A stretch of DNA of 64,000 nt from Pogonophryne albipinna (lineage: Eukaryota; Chordata; Actinopteri; Perciformes; Artedidraconidae): assembly GCA_028583405.1 (NCBI GenBank), contig CM053264.1, positions 11,367,287-11,431,286 on the forward strand, written 5' to 3'. The notes under the pieces are model-generated. The model was not told where the DNA came from, did no database searches, and was given only the letters and a program-made list of their open reading frames with translations. The stretch's first letter is position 1. Every line of letters begins with the position of its first letter. A program made the translations under genes and the position numbers. Below, one piece after another: positions 1-20,500 of the stretch.

Positions 1-3000
1 ACATCTTAAACAAGCTCTAAAAGGCACATGACAAGTTCAGGTGGTCTTAATGAAGGCTTGCTGAGACTTTTACTCAACCCATCAATGCTACTGTAAAGGG
101 AAGAAGAAATCCCTGCAGAAATTCTTTTCACAGATACACAGCTGCCATACAGCTGTGCAGGTCTTGTCAGATTTAGGTGAGGCTTAGGCACAGAATGGTC
201 CATCTTATCTTAGCCTAACCTATTTTTGTCCTTTTATCTTGTAAAAGTAAAAATCATCTTGGACTGAAACATGTTCTCTCTAATTGGAGATTTCTGAACT
301 CAGTTTGAGGTCTGAAATATCAAATAACTCAAAAAGGTCACCAGAACAAGACCCTATATCCTCGCCAATGAATAATAATGATTTGCCAGTCACAAAGAAA
401 GGTAGATGCTACCCTTTGTAACCATTATACTGTTCCAAGCCTATGAATCCAGACCATTGTCTAGCTAATCATATTGTCCCACTTTAGTGCTGATCATGTG
501 TAATGAGATGAGAAGCTTCCTCGCCCAATCATACTGACGCCCAGGCGCCGCTCTCAGAGGCAGGATTTAATTTCACACCATCTCCCCAGGGAGAAAGCCA
601 ATCGCTGCAGAACAGAGTCAGGTAAGAATCATGTCAGATCTGACCTTTAACAATTAATCCCTTCTTATTTTTAGAAGCCATAAGAAGTCTGTTATCAAGC
701 TAACCTACTTTGTCGGAACGTGTGAAGGGCCGATCGCGCCATTTCTCTGTGAACTGTCCTGGCCTCAAGTTATGCTAAAATTGTTAGGGGGACACAACCA
801 TCGTTTTTTTATATGTGTGTTTGGAAAGCTGGGGTTTACTGGCTTACAGTAGCTCTGAAAGCTTTCATGAAATCGAGTAGGCCGAGTGTGGATAAAGGTT
901 GGTTGAGGTCATCTGAAAAGCTCACAGGGTAGCCGGCTCAACAGGCAACACTCAAACAATGTTTGTCATGAGAGGTATTCAAAACAAATGGTGATGACTG
1001 AAGATCAAAAACACCCTCATGTGGGCGATATTAGGATAATAATCATGCAGGAACATGACCGCATGTCTGTTCCCATACAGATGGACTGTTGAAGGTTTGT
1101 GTAATATCTAGAAGCAGGGAAATTAGACTGCTGCTGAAACAACTTGTTTCCTCATTATTATGGGTGCTGTCATTCACAACATCTGCCCTGAGACTAGGCC
1201 TTTTGTATTAACTACAATTAAGATAATCTATTCAAGCATTTAGTACGTTACTGAAGTTGAAAACACACGTCATGGAAAAAAAACCTGTGATATCATCAAT
1301 TTGTGGATGCATATGTTTATATATATATATATATATATTATCATAATATAAATTGCAATGTGCTTCATCCAATTAGCTTTAATGAGATGGATGTGTAATA
1401 GGGAAATAACGCTGTCGTAGCATGTTAGCTAATGCTAGGCTGAGATGATTGAGGCATCCTGAAACATACCAAAGCCCCCTGCTGGAAAGTAAACTGTCAT
1501 ACCGGGTGGGAAATGTTTACCTCTGTCACATAACAACATCCTAGTTTAACAGCTTGAAGGACCCAAACTCACAGTGGAAGAATATCATTTGGAAAGCTCA
1601 AGCTGAGCTAAGTTTTGTCTTTTGGACAGTGTGCCTCTGGCTTGGTTGAGGCTAGCTTAGCTTCTGCTAGTGCATGATAATTAGAGAACATGCAGACTGG
1701 CTTAGTTTATGCTGAGCTTAGCGGTCGAGCTTCAAGCACAATGCCACTAAATTAAAAAGGGAAAGACAGATGGTCAGCAGGTAGGAAGGGACCATGCAGC
1801 GGCCAATGCTCCGACCTCAGAAACAAACACCCTTGACATACCAGGTTCTGTTTTTGCAGTTTTAAGTCCTAGGGACTAGTCTTGTAATCTGTTTTCAGCT
1901 ACACATGACTACTTTTTGAATAAACCTCAAGAGCAAATCCTGTACATCCCTGTGTATCCTGTTTATCTTAACTTCCCGAGGCTTTGTTCCCTCTGTATCC
2001 TCAGTACAAACAGTGGACAGACATGGTGACCTGATAAAGAGGGCAGAGATGTGAAGAAAAAGATTTTATGGATTACTGACGCTTACTAAGGCCAGCTGGC
2101 AGGGGCATTATCTTGGTCAGTCTGCTTAATTGAATGAGAGTCAGCAGGACTGGGGCGACTGGAGTGAAAGTCATTGGCTTGACCTCTGAATACCACGTAT
2201 GTAACCCATTAGTGTGGTATCTGAGCGCTGGTCTGTGCGCTCCAGTTTATCTCAGCTGCTTGTATTTGCTCAGCAGAGACGATAAGCTACCTGCTTTCCA
2301 TTGGTCCTGAGCCTTGTGACAACGTTTACTGTGGCATCAGCCAGGTGTTGCCAGCAGAAATAATGAAGATATACTAATGACTGTGACAGACAGGCACAGG
2401 AGCTGGGTACCTGAGTGGCTGCATTTCCATTTATTACCATTTCATGCTGGAAAACCCACACTTCTATGGTCATTTGCATTGCCAAGAGGAACAAGTGGTC
2501 AATGTTTTTTTTCAAGGCTGTGGAGAGAGGGACTCATTGTTCAAATGAAATAGGAAAATGTTCAACTTCCAGTGAGTAATGGAAAATGAACGAGGCTCAC
2601 AGTAAAGGTTTTATCAAAATGTCCCTAACCTAGCTTTCAGGGTGACATCACCAGCTTGCACAAATGTTCCCTTGCAGCCTCCAGGGAGGATCAGAGCTAT
2701 ACCATGCAGCCTAATTCCTGTTTAATACTACAGACGTTATGACGCTTATGAAATTGTCTTTGGCATAAGCTACGTCTCCTTGAGTGTAATATCATCAAGT
2801 GCCATTAGTGATAAGGATGCGTGAGTGAGCTCAGTGGAAGATATACCAGGACTAAGCTATACTGTTTGAAAGGAGACACAAGAAGCATTTTCACACAGTC
2901 AGCAGAAAGGTGTGCCCTATATCATAATAGCCTTAGCTAAACCACATTGACCCGAATGGCCGTGCTCATTATATCGGAATGGCCTTTTCTCTCCTTATTT

Positions 3001-5834
3001 CGTAACACAAAACATTCAACCCTTTCTACGTATTTATAAGAAAGAGTGTGGGGTGGATTTCCCCTGCACTCTGTAAATGGACTTGTTTACTGTGCAAGTG
3101 TTCTTGTCTACTCAATGCTTAGCCACAGGACTCAGGCAAGTCATCAGCTAATTACAGTATAGTTGGCAGCCAGAGGTGAAAAGCGCCAATCTGATAAACA
3201 TGATGATTAACAGCATACCCAAGATCTAAGGTGAACATTGTAGAAGCACTACATCAACAGTATTTTGATCACTTCCACTGAAATATTAACCTAAATTCAC
3301 AGAAGGAAAATACTACGTTAGATTACAATTCTTGTACTTTTGAATAAGAGGTGAAATTATTGATATCTCAAGCAGTTAAATTACAGTTCTTGAAAACACA
3401 AGAGCTGGATGATTCAGCACACTCACCCTCGTGTCACAGAGTAATCAGACTCCCTCTTTCATGCAGAAGATGTCTGAAAAAAACCTACCGACCACTAAAT
3501 CCGTTTAATACCATCTCGAGATGCAATTTGCATGAGTCGATTCAGTGAAAGGGGATTTCTGTCTGACAGGGGCGTGCTGTAAAAGGCTCGGTACTTGTCT
3601 GAGACTTATCCCATTCTTTTCTCAACAGGAAGGGCTGAACTGATGTTCCATTTTAGAAAACACCCACTTCCCCTTGATTCACAGCCAGATGTATGACACC
3701 ACCCTGGCCTTTTCCATGCAGGCGCTGATGTCCACTTTACTGCTTCAGGCCCATCGTCTAGCACAAAGCTAAATCTGGATAGACAGCGGAAAGCCAGTGA
3801 CACGTCGACCATGCCGCATCTAACTCAAAAGGTTAATGATGATGTGGGCCGTATTAGAACTGTGAACTTCCAGCGTATCAACTATGAGTGTCCAGACAAG
3901 AGTGTAAAACCCTGTTCTGAACACACAATCCCTACCCTTGTTATTTGGAAAATGTGTTACAAGGAAAAACTTTGTAGGAACAAGGCAAGTAGTGAAAAAG
4001 CAGATGCTACACCACACAAGTTTTTCTCTAGAGAGTGAAGAATATGAGCTTCTGACATTTGCACTGAGGACGGGGGCACTGCTGTGATAATGCCTCTCCC
4101 TCAGGAGACGTATGAGAAAGTCCATTACAGTGCTGAAACCTGCAATAAGGGTAGTTACTGCGTGGCTGCAAGTACTCTGTGCATTAACCCAACACACACT
4201 ATATATATATAATTTCTGCCCCTTTCTTTCCTCAGTTCAGCCTTTCACTCTCACAGATAAAACATTCCCTCTCCTCCCTCCCCACCCAGACTGGTATGCA
4301 GCACACTGCAGCAAAACTCTTTGAGAAAAAACAGAAAAAGGCAGCCAGTATGACCGTTCTCTCCCACCTGGTTCCACTGGGTCCTGCTGTGAGCCTCTGT
4401 CTGTCTGCTGTCCCGAACACAGGAGGCACCGGTGCTGCTGTGACACTGAGCTACAGTGCAGCGTTCCCTTCAGCGCCTGCGACTGGAGTTAATGACCATG
4501 TGAACTGTTGTCATTCCTCGCGAGCTGCCGAGTGCTGCAGCTGGAGGTCCATGCCTAGACAGGGATTTTCTCTAAATGTCTCTCTCTCTCTCAGCAAGCA
4601 AGCGAGCGAGGCAGGCAGGCAGGCAGGAAGCAGAAGAGTGTCTACTCCAACTATCTGGCTAAAACACTTCCAGCCTCCCCCCCACACCCCTAAAGCCAGC
4701 CTCTTCCTGCCCACCAGCCTGTAGCAAGGCCCTGCCCCTTAACAGCTCCAGCCAATAGGAACACAGCCCCCCTGTATCACAGCTTTCTGATTGGAACAGA
4801 CAGACTAAGTGAAATCTGTGCTTACAGTAACAACCTCTGAATGCTCAATTTAAAAACGGTATTTCCCCAATTCCATGCTCAACTTTTTTTAATTTTATTT
4901 AGAATCTGCACCCCAGGAATTGTTTTCTAATAGAAACACAAAGACAGTACTTGTTTCAGAAGACAGCAGTACGAGTAAGCAATAATCAAAGGGTTGCTGC
5001 AGTGGCATGCTGAACATCAGCCATGTCCTTGTCTATGTTCTATCATCACATTTAACACCATCCCCCCAGGAAACAGGAGCACCACACCTCCTCCCCCTCC
5101 CTCTCGACTCTCCTCTACCTCCCCTCACCATCCGTCCTCTAAACTCATCTACTCCAGACACTCCTCTCCTCCCCACGTCTCTTTTCCACCCCTCACCTGT
5201 GCATTTCTCTACTCGAAGATATCTTTCAGGCTCTTTTCCAATCACATTTTACTGGACTGGAAAATTGGACAGTTCTGTTATTGTTATTGCATCAGAATAA
5301 AAAAAAAAAAAAAAGATTTGTAGGGGCTGGGAAGTGGGAGTCTTGGTCTGTCTCCTCCCCCACTCGTCCTCTCCCCTCCGCCCAGCTGATGACATGCTGG
5401 TTGGCGACATATGAGCCGTGAAACCGGAGCGTCACAGAACTGATGAGTCAGAGATCCAGCTTCATGACTTTTCGATCCAGATTCAATAGAACAGCTGTAC
5501 CGTCTGTCTCTCCCTCCCTCCGTCTCGTACAAAGGTTGTGAATGACGCAGCAGCCTGGGTGTTTCGTTGACATCAATGAGGCTAAACATGCTTTGCAGTC
5601 CAATCATAAACAAACCGTTTGATAATGCTTTAATGGCAATAAATAATCTGATGCTCCGCAAGGAAATTGATTTGTCAAATGGTTTAGGGGAGAAGGGGGG
5701 GATTAAAATCTCCAGCATGATAAATTGTCTACCTCAGCAAATGAAAACCGACATCACCCTAGACATCAGAGCACCTGTAATGAAATAACACAGACAAGTG
5801 CTCTTCCAATAAACGAACAGGGAGGCGGGGGGGG

Positions 5835-5866
<32 letters not shown>

Positions 5867-7380
5867 GTCAGCCTTTGTCAAAAGCAAAAGTGTCACCTTC
5901 CACCTTCCTGGAATGAAGTCTCACTATGCCATGCAGCAGTTTAAAGGAGCAGCAATGCTACAAAGCAACAACTTGGTATTACTGCAGGATACAACTTGAC
6001 AGTTATGAAAATGTGCTCATTATGTCAACATGTATCCAGAACAGCATCAGTTGGACAGGCAAGGCTGCTCCACCATTCCCGATACATTCTCAATTTCTCA
6101 TTTGGCTGCAACCGATTTTTCAATAACCACATTACTGAATAACTGTCAATAAATTAATAACAAGCCTGCTTTTGTTGTAGCAAATTTCCTAACAGCAGAC
6201 CTCAGATAGCCTACCTTCTAAATAGATTTGCCTGACAGGAAAACAAACAAAAGGCCGGCAGACAAACAAGCTGAAGCACTTCCTTTCCACATGGTACCCC
6301 CTCCCCTCTTATTATCCCTGTCCTGTATGACCGCAAACGGCTTGGCTCACTCACACACAAGCAAATTTAGGAGCCCAAAGCGGCTTCATTTTCAAATACA
6401 ATAGTATTCCAGAACAATGGACAATTACGGCAAATGAAGATGGTTAAATCTGTCTGATATTGGCCCCCAGTACAGAACACTGAATTCTGTGGCACTACTG
6501 GATAGTTGCACACGACAGAGGGAAAAAAAGCAGGGCTCAGAAATAGGGCACCGAAGACAGATCAATGAAAAGGCAGCTGTCTTTTTCTATTATTAGCCGT
6601 AATCAAATATGAAGCGGCAGAGAGTTGCGCATCCTTCCTTCCGCTTGAAACCCATTCTGGTAAATCTGACGCACAAGGCCACATGATGACAGAAAATAAA
6701 CAACAGGCTGACAGATATGTAGGCTAGTGGTCAACCGGTGTGTTTTGGAGCCGGTTCAAGGCTGTGGACCAAAGATCAACCAGGAAGTACTGGATTATTT
6801 GCATTAAAAGTGTTATTGGGTGGGGTCAAAATCGTTTCTGTATGTTAATCTGATGCTAATATGACCCTATCAAACATTATTGCCCATTTTTTCCCACTGC
6901 TAATTATACAAAGTACATTTTCTAACATTCATAATGCACTGTGGATTGCTAGGTCTTACTCAAGTGAACATGTTGCTGTTATGGCCTTAATGAACACCAC
7001 ATATTCCACACAGACGACAAGCCAAAGTTATTCTGTTCTTAGATGTTAATTAGCATTTACAGGACCAACGACTGTACATGACCTAGCAGATAGTCTAATC
7101 ACAATTTATTAACCTTACCCAGGTAGAAAGGCTCCTGCTTAGCCAACCTGCAGTAGATTAAATTGTGCTTCCACTTATGTCTCATTAGAACAGTTTTATT
7201 TGTTCTTGCACATGGCAATTAAATCCAACTATCCATTAATCAAGGTGCCATTAGTTCGTTCTGGGTACACTGTAACACGTGTGCACCGAGAGGCATGATG
7301 ACAACTGAATTGTTTTATAATGTTGATTGTCATAAATGGAATCAATAGTAAATTGGTTTTTACTCAACCTACCCCAGATT
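1..7380. other. Gene-poor non-coding stretch
   Basis: No open frame here resembles a known protein, and none is flanked by matching splice sites that would build a longer product. The longest frames (for example 4296-4724 plus and 3820-4197 minus) are low in complexity or look random. The stretch holds short simple repeats: an AT run near 1318-1338, tandem GCAG-type repeats near 4610-4630, and a poly-A run near 5300. A CAG|GTAAGA motif near 617-626 on the plus strand could be the donor of a non-coding exon but nothing supports it further. Confidence 0.6.
5827..5865 (+). repeat. Poly-G tract
   Basis: A run of about 39 nearly uninterrupted G residues follows an aggcgggg lead-in, with one C close to its start. 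A tract like this can form G-quadruplexes and its exact length in an assembly is unreliable. It lies in the gene-poor left part of the window. Confidence 0.9.
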
Positions 7381-7384
7381 AATG

Positions 7385-7560
7385 TTATAGATTACTTCAA
7401 TTCAAATAGTTTTATTAGCATGACCATAATGACATACAGTATTGCCAAAGCTGTGTAGAATAGCGACATCTATACATAAATATACATTTGAAAAGGTACT
7501 GTTAAATTCATAAACATTTTTGAACAAATGCAAAAACATGTTAACTTTACAAGGAACACA
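7385..7560 (-). repeat. Interspersed repeat fragment (retroelement 3' end-like)
   Basis: The start reads ttcaattcaaatagttttat and continues AT-rich. This resembles the reverse complement of a fish retroelement 3' end with an A-rich tail. Family and boundaries cannot be set from one copy. Confidence 0.35.
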
Positions 7561-7967
7561 ATGTTATTTTTGAACATGAACTAAACAAACACGTAGGCCT
7601 ATTGTGCAAGATAATGCTGAAAGTTAATTCATTTAATATATAAATAAGAAAATAATAAGAAAAAGACGTGAGATATGAGACCTAGCAAACATCATGTCCT
7701 AGAAAGCATTACATATGACAGTGCAGGAGAGAAACACTACGCATGCTGATTTTATCTTGCTGCTTTCACTTGTTTTCATTAGCTCTGTGCAATGATGAGA
7801 TAGCATAGCAGTCCAGACTTTAACGCATACTGTTAATGATACTTGACTTGTCTCATTGCACCTATTTTAGCCACCTCTGCTGTCCAAAAGAGGCGTTATG
7901 TTAACCAAGTGTGTGCAGAAACACCAGAGGCAAATGATGCTATCTGCTAAGCTAACTACCTGCAGCT

Positions 7968-8150
7968 TACCTGATGACGAACCTGTCACATCCAGCTGCA
8001 CTTCATCCGCTTCTCCAGGGCGCTATTTCGGTTGTAACGGGACCAACAGGACGGCAAAATGTGTCTTCGTGTGAGACTTCTCCCAGCTGCAAACTTTTTT
8101 CGCTTTCGAAATAACGGTGCACGGTTTTTCAGTGAAAGGCAGAAGTAAGC
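7968..8150 (-). promoter_or_regulatory. Candidate promoter and non-coding first exon (minus strand)
   Basis: Read on the minus strand, this is a CpG-richer patch in otherwise AT-rich DNA. It ends in ...CGTCATCAG|GTAAGCTGCAG, a strong splice donor. No long reading frame precedes the donor, so it would be a 5' UTR exon. No matching coding exon was found between here and position 1, so the gene body would lie outside the window to the left. In human, CPB2 and LCP1 lie downstream of ZC3H13 in the same orientation, so a minus-strand gene here would be plausible. That is inference only. Confidence 0.3.
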
Positions 8151-8249
8151 TCACTACACGCTAGCTCGCTAACTACTTTTAAAGCTAGGGTAGGAAGCAA
8201 CAAGCGATTTTGACAGTTCGAGGAAATGTCCAATGTGCTTTGCTCCGGG

Positions 8250-15005
<6,756 letters not shown>

Positions 15006-17527
15006 TCAGGACACACACACCTCAGTCTTAGGTGTGATGAGCTTACCACCCTCAGCTGGAGGGCCCTCGGCTGCAGGGGCCGCCGACCCCCCGTCAGGCT
15101 TCTCAGGGGCCACGCCCGCCATGGTCCTTCTGAAGAGACGCATGCTCATCTGCAGCAGCTCGGTGTCTACCACTGGTGTAGTGGGGTACTGCTTCGTAAG
15201 ACCCTGAAGAACAAGTAGTAGATTTTAAAACATCTCAATATAGCAAATACAGCAGAAATCAACCCAAAGGAGTTGCAGTTATTGGATGACATCTACCTTG
15301 TCATTTTTTAACAGCTGGCGGCGGATGGCGAAGTCTCTGCGGGCGCACAGGGCCTTGCAGCAGGGCCCGAGGTTCCTCAGTAATCCGGCCCTCTCCACCC
15401 GCCTGTTCAGGGCCGCCATATTTAAGGCTCCCAGGTCATGCTCAAACAGCTTGTCGGCATCTGGCAGGACAAACATGACAAAGCATTAGACCAGGGGTCT
15501 GTGTGTGGACCTGTCAGCGCAACATATGATGCAGAATTTAACAAACCAATTTAAATCATTGGTTTGAACGGCATTATAATAAGGACGATCGTCCGTTCTG
15601 TGATTCCCCAGAACACACACGTTATGATATTAGGGTCATGCAGAGTGAGATGAGATCGCTGTCCCTTTAAGAGAGAGAGAGAGAGGGGTGTGGCTTGTGC
15701 ATGTGTGTGTGTGGATGGTAGAGCGACAGTGAGGGAACGTGTGTATGTTTCTGGAAGTGAAACGAGGAAGCAGAAAAACAGAGGTCTGTGATGTATTTTG
15801 TGAAACAGAAGAACAGCTAAATAAATGCAACGGCCTCCCAAGAAGAGCTCGCCTCTCTCCAGTCACTTAAGGTAAAGTGGGTTATTGAACCTGAAGCTTG
15901 TTGCTCATGCCCTGGGGGGGATGACTCTCTGTCGTTTCCTCAACTACGGTCTGGGAGCCGACAGGAAAGTTCAACACACAGATGGCCAGTCCGCCCCGTG
16001 TAGCATATTATTTCGATGAGAGATGAGCAGATCGCCACTGGGCTTTCAACTAAAGACACAGCCACGCAAAAACTGCGGCATTTGTACAGCTCCTTATGGG
16101 TACTGCAATTTGTGAAGTGCTTTCCTCTGTGGTGAAACGATCAGCACTGCACCACGGAGGAAAGCGGCAGAAAGTCGCCTGGAGTTAAAGAGAGCGGGGC
16201 TGCGTTGCGTGCATGGCTTAGAACGTGGAGACGCGCCCTGGCGGCGGTCTCGTTCAGGATTCGAAAATACAATTTTTCCACTTATTCCTCGTGTGCCGAC
16301 CCCTGCATTAGACGCATGGTGATCAAAATGAGTAGTTTAATGCATCTAATGTGTAACCATTTTAAAATAAAGGGAAAATAAGAAAAGCAGAAAGAACAAG
16401 GATTAATGAAGACGATTTCTCACCTTTAGGGTCGTCCAGCTCAGATCTGCACACCTCCCTGACCTGCTCCAGGAGCTCAGGCCCCGCAAGTCTCTTCGAG
16501 ATGCCCGCTCGAAGGAGCACGGCCCCTGGGGTGAACCGGAGCAGCGCGGCCCCTGCTGCCCGGGGCTCTGCCTTCTGCTTGGGCATCAAGCTGGACCAGT
16601 CCACATCAATGACATCCAGAGGACCTGGAACATTCATTTAAAAGAGGAACAACTCAGTAACTGTACATTATATTTTAAAACATGTGGATTTACAATATAA
16701 ATCTCGGATGTCTCAGAAAGGTTTTAATTATTTTGTAATGAAGCAAATCAAATGTATGTCACAAATATATTTAGAGGTAAAAGGGTAAGGGACATTATTT
16801 CTGCAAAGATAAAAGAAATGTATTTCCTGGTACCTGTAACTTTCTCCTCGTCCGGCTGATCCTCTTTTTTCTGGCTGTCAGCAAGGATCTCATCGAGCTC
16901 ATCATCACTGATGGGTTCATACTCCTCGCCCACAGATGCAACTGACTGGCCATCGTCTTCTTTCCCATCATCGTCTTCTGAACACGGCACAAAAACATTC
17001 ATTTAAAACAATGTTAGAATTTGGGAAGAAAATAAAATGTTGTTGTTCTCATGTCCTCACCATCGATGCTGTCCGTCTTCTCCGGCTCCCGCTGCTCTCC
17101 GATCAGATGGTGGCTGTTGGGTTTCTCCGTCTCTGGAGGGTTGACGGCTTCTTTCGGCAGCAGAGTCTCATACTCGCTCCTCTCCGGTCTGATCATGTCC
17201 CCCCGCGGGTCCCCCCTCATATCTCCTCTAAGATCTCCTCTAAGATCCCCTCGTCCCGGAACCCGGGGGTCCCCATGCGGCGGCAGGTCCATCATCATCC
17301 TCTCCCTCTCTCGATCTCCTCTGTCCCGATCCCTCTCTCGCTCATGCTGCTGAATGAGTCCTTCAGGGAGTAAGCGATCCCGGTCCCTGATGTCCCGCTC
17401 CCTCAGGAGGGGTTCCCGGCCGGGTCTCATCAGTAGGGGCTCCCGTCCCCTGCCGGGCCAGTCCCTCAGCTCGGGCTCCCAGTCTCTGGGCTGCTGCTGC
17501 TGCAGCGGCGGCTGCTGGAGGAGCAGG

Positions 17528-17563
<36 letters not shown>

Positions 17564-20500
17564 GGCGGCTGAGGCCGCAGATCCTTCCTGTCTCGCTCAA
17601 ACGGCTCCCGATCCCTCTCGCGCTCCCGGCTGTCGTAGGAGCCGGCGCGGGACCTGGACCTGGCCGGCCGCTCGGAGTCTGGAGAGCTGCGTCTGGAGCT
17701 GTGGCTGTGGGAGTCCTGCCGGTCTGTGAGACGACAGAGACAAGTCAGTTTGGTGTTTAGTCTACGAGCAGTTTCATGTGAATCTCACAATTAATTTATT
17801 ACTACATAAACAGTGTTTTATTCCGCTGTACAGGATCTTGTTTATCTAATTATTTTCACATGTTTATAGACTCCTGCATTTCAGTTTCTTCTTTTGACTA
17901 ATGTACCTGAGGAGGTGCTGCGGCTGGGCTCTCCTCTCCTCAGCTGGTCGATACGAGACTTCCTCTCGACCCCCGGAGGCTCGTTCACCACCGGCCTCTC
18001 TCTCTCTCTTTCACGCTCTCTGTCCCGAGAGTTGGCGCCCTGCAGCCGGCCCCTACGAGCTCTTGGACCTTGCGGGTCTTCTCGATTGGCCGGCTCGTTG
18101 GAGGGGGATCTCAGGCGTCTGGACGAGGTGCGGCTCTGGTTGCTCCCCATGCTGCTGCTGCGCGTCTGCTCCGGGGGGAGTTTGCGGAGCAGGGTCTGGG
18201 ACATGAGGGGCTGCGGAGTCGGCAGCAGGGTGGGAGTCTGGTCTTGGGGCAATAGAGGAGCGATGGGAGGAGGGTTGCCCCGCTCCCTGACCCCTCTGGG
18301 ACCCACAGCTTTCTTTAGAGGCTCAACAGGAGCCGGTGGAGCTTTTGTTTCCAGGGGGACTCCTCGGTCTGTTACCTCCTCATCTGACCAATCACTGAAA
18401 TTGTCCATTTTGGACAGAGGAGACGGCTCTTTGTTTCCTGCAGCAGCACGAATATCAGGCCTCATTGAAGGCGGGGGTGTCCGGGGACCTCTCTTCCTCT
18501 TATTGTGAGGCTGAGGGGCCGATGAATCTTCCTCAGACACATCAGACTCTCCTTCTCGCGAGCGTTTCCTCTTTCGCTCGAGCGCCTTCTTCTTGGCCCC
18601 TTTCCTGGGCGAGGGTACGGGTGGAGGAACTTCTGCCAAGAGGCTGGCTGGGGGCTCGGGGTTGAAACGATCTCCTGCAGCAGCCACGATGTTGCCAACG
18701 GCAATGTCATCTTCTTTGCGACCTTTCTTCAATCCCTTTCTTTGCGACTTGGTCTTCTTTTTGCCCTCCTCGTGGACAATGTCGACGCTGACAAGGGCTG
18801 GAGGAGGAGGAGGCGGAGGAGGGGGAGGGGGGGGAGGAGTGGGCTCTCGCAGGTCTCTGCCTCTGTTTCGAGAGTCAGACGGGGGGTCAGCGATGGGTTC
18901 TCCTCGTCTGTCGCCTCTGCTCCGTTCCACGCGAGGCTCTGGTTCCTCGTGGCGGCTGCCGCGAGTTTCCCTTTTCTCCCCGGCTCCTCTGCGCTCCTCC
19001 TCCTTCCAGTGACTCGGTTTCTCCTCAGATACAGCCGCCACCGGCGGAGTGCGCTGCAAAGGATCCTGAGGCCGCACCACCTGGCTCGGCACACGATTCT
19101 TCTCTGAACCTGGAAATTAAACAAAACCACATCAGTATCTTTTCAGACCGACAGCAATCAACAGCCTTAGGCGCTTTCACACCGCAGTACTTTTCCCACA
19201 AAGGTTCATGAGAACTCTTTAGTTCTCATGAACTAAGTTCAGATCGCGTTCACACCGGAATAAGTTCCCTGGGGGAGGATTAGGCAAATGAAGCCGCTGA
19301 CGTCACTTCTTCTTCTTCTGCTTTGGGTTTACTGGCAGGCCGCAAACAACTTCACGGCGTATACTGCCGCCCAAAGTCCCCGGCCGGAAGTCCCCGGAGT
19401 TGGGGACTGGCTTCCGAGTAAATCACCAGAACGACACCTCCTCATCTCCACCGCTCCCATGTTTTCTTTTGTGTTGCCATAAGTTATTCTCTCTCCGTTT
19501 CTGCGCTGGGCTAATGCTAATGCTAATAATGCAATGCGAGGATAATAAAATGGCGGCTTCACAAAACTTTTTGGGAGTTTTATGGGGCGTGGTTTGCAAT
19601 CCGCCCAGCCAATCAGACATAGGAACCTTTTTCTCCCACGAAAGTACCTGCTCTCTAGCAGGGACGGAAAACTGACGGAAAAGGGGGTAAAAAGGTTCTC
19701 ATTAACTAATTTTAGTTCCGGCTCTTTTTGGTGTGAACGCAACATTTCCAAACTATATCGGAACTAAAGTGGGAAAAGTACTGCGGTGTGAACGCGCCTC
19801 TTGACTCTGGGTGACCATTGGAAGTAACTAATGTGTGGTATTAGCTATACAATGATGAACAGTGCAATGTTTTAGATGCCTTCCACAATAAACAGAAAGT
19901 GTGTCCTTACCGTCAGATGGATGCGGACACACTGGGTTCGGGAGGAGGGGCGGAGGGTGGAGCTTGGCCTGCCCCCGGACAATTGGGCGCTCACTTTTCT
20001 CTTCCGCACTGTTGTAGCCATCGCTCTCTGCAGGACTTACGTCACGAGCTGTGCGCTTAGGCGAGGCACGGGGGCTCGGGCTGCTCTCCACTCTGGGCCT
20101 CTTACGACTACGGGGAATACAAAAAAAGAGGAGGATTATGAGGGAAAGGGCCAAAATGAACACTAGCAGTGGATAGAAACTATTTGGATACATGCCTGGC
20201 CTTCCTGTCGTCCCGGGCGTCTCTGACGGGTCGCTCGTCCCTGGGGTCATCCCTCCTGTCCCGTCTTTCCTCTCTCCCTCTCTCTCGCTCCTCCCATTCC
20301 CGCTGCCTCTCCCTCTCCCGCTGCTCCCTATCTCTCTCCCTGTCCCTCCTCTCCCTCTCCCGGTCCTCCCTCTCTTTCTCCCTCTCCTCGCGCTCCCGTT
20401 CCCTCTCTCGTTCTCTCTCCTTCTCCCGTTCCCGTTCCCTCTCTCTCTCCCGGGCCCTTTCCCTCTCCGCCTCCTTCTCTCGCTCCTTTTCCCTCTCGCG

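Noticed and set aside
617..626. Donor-like CAG|GTAAGA at the left end
   Set aside because: A single motif without a coding exon, promoter context or acceptor partner.
4296..4724. 142-codon plus-strand frame
   Set aside because: No similarity to a known protein, simple-repeat content, and a competing frame on the other strand.
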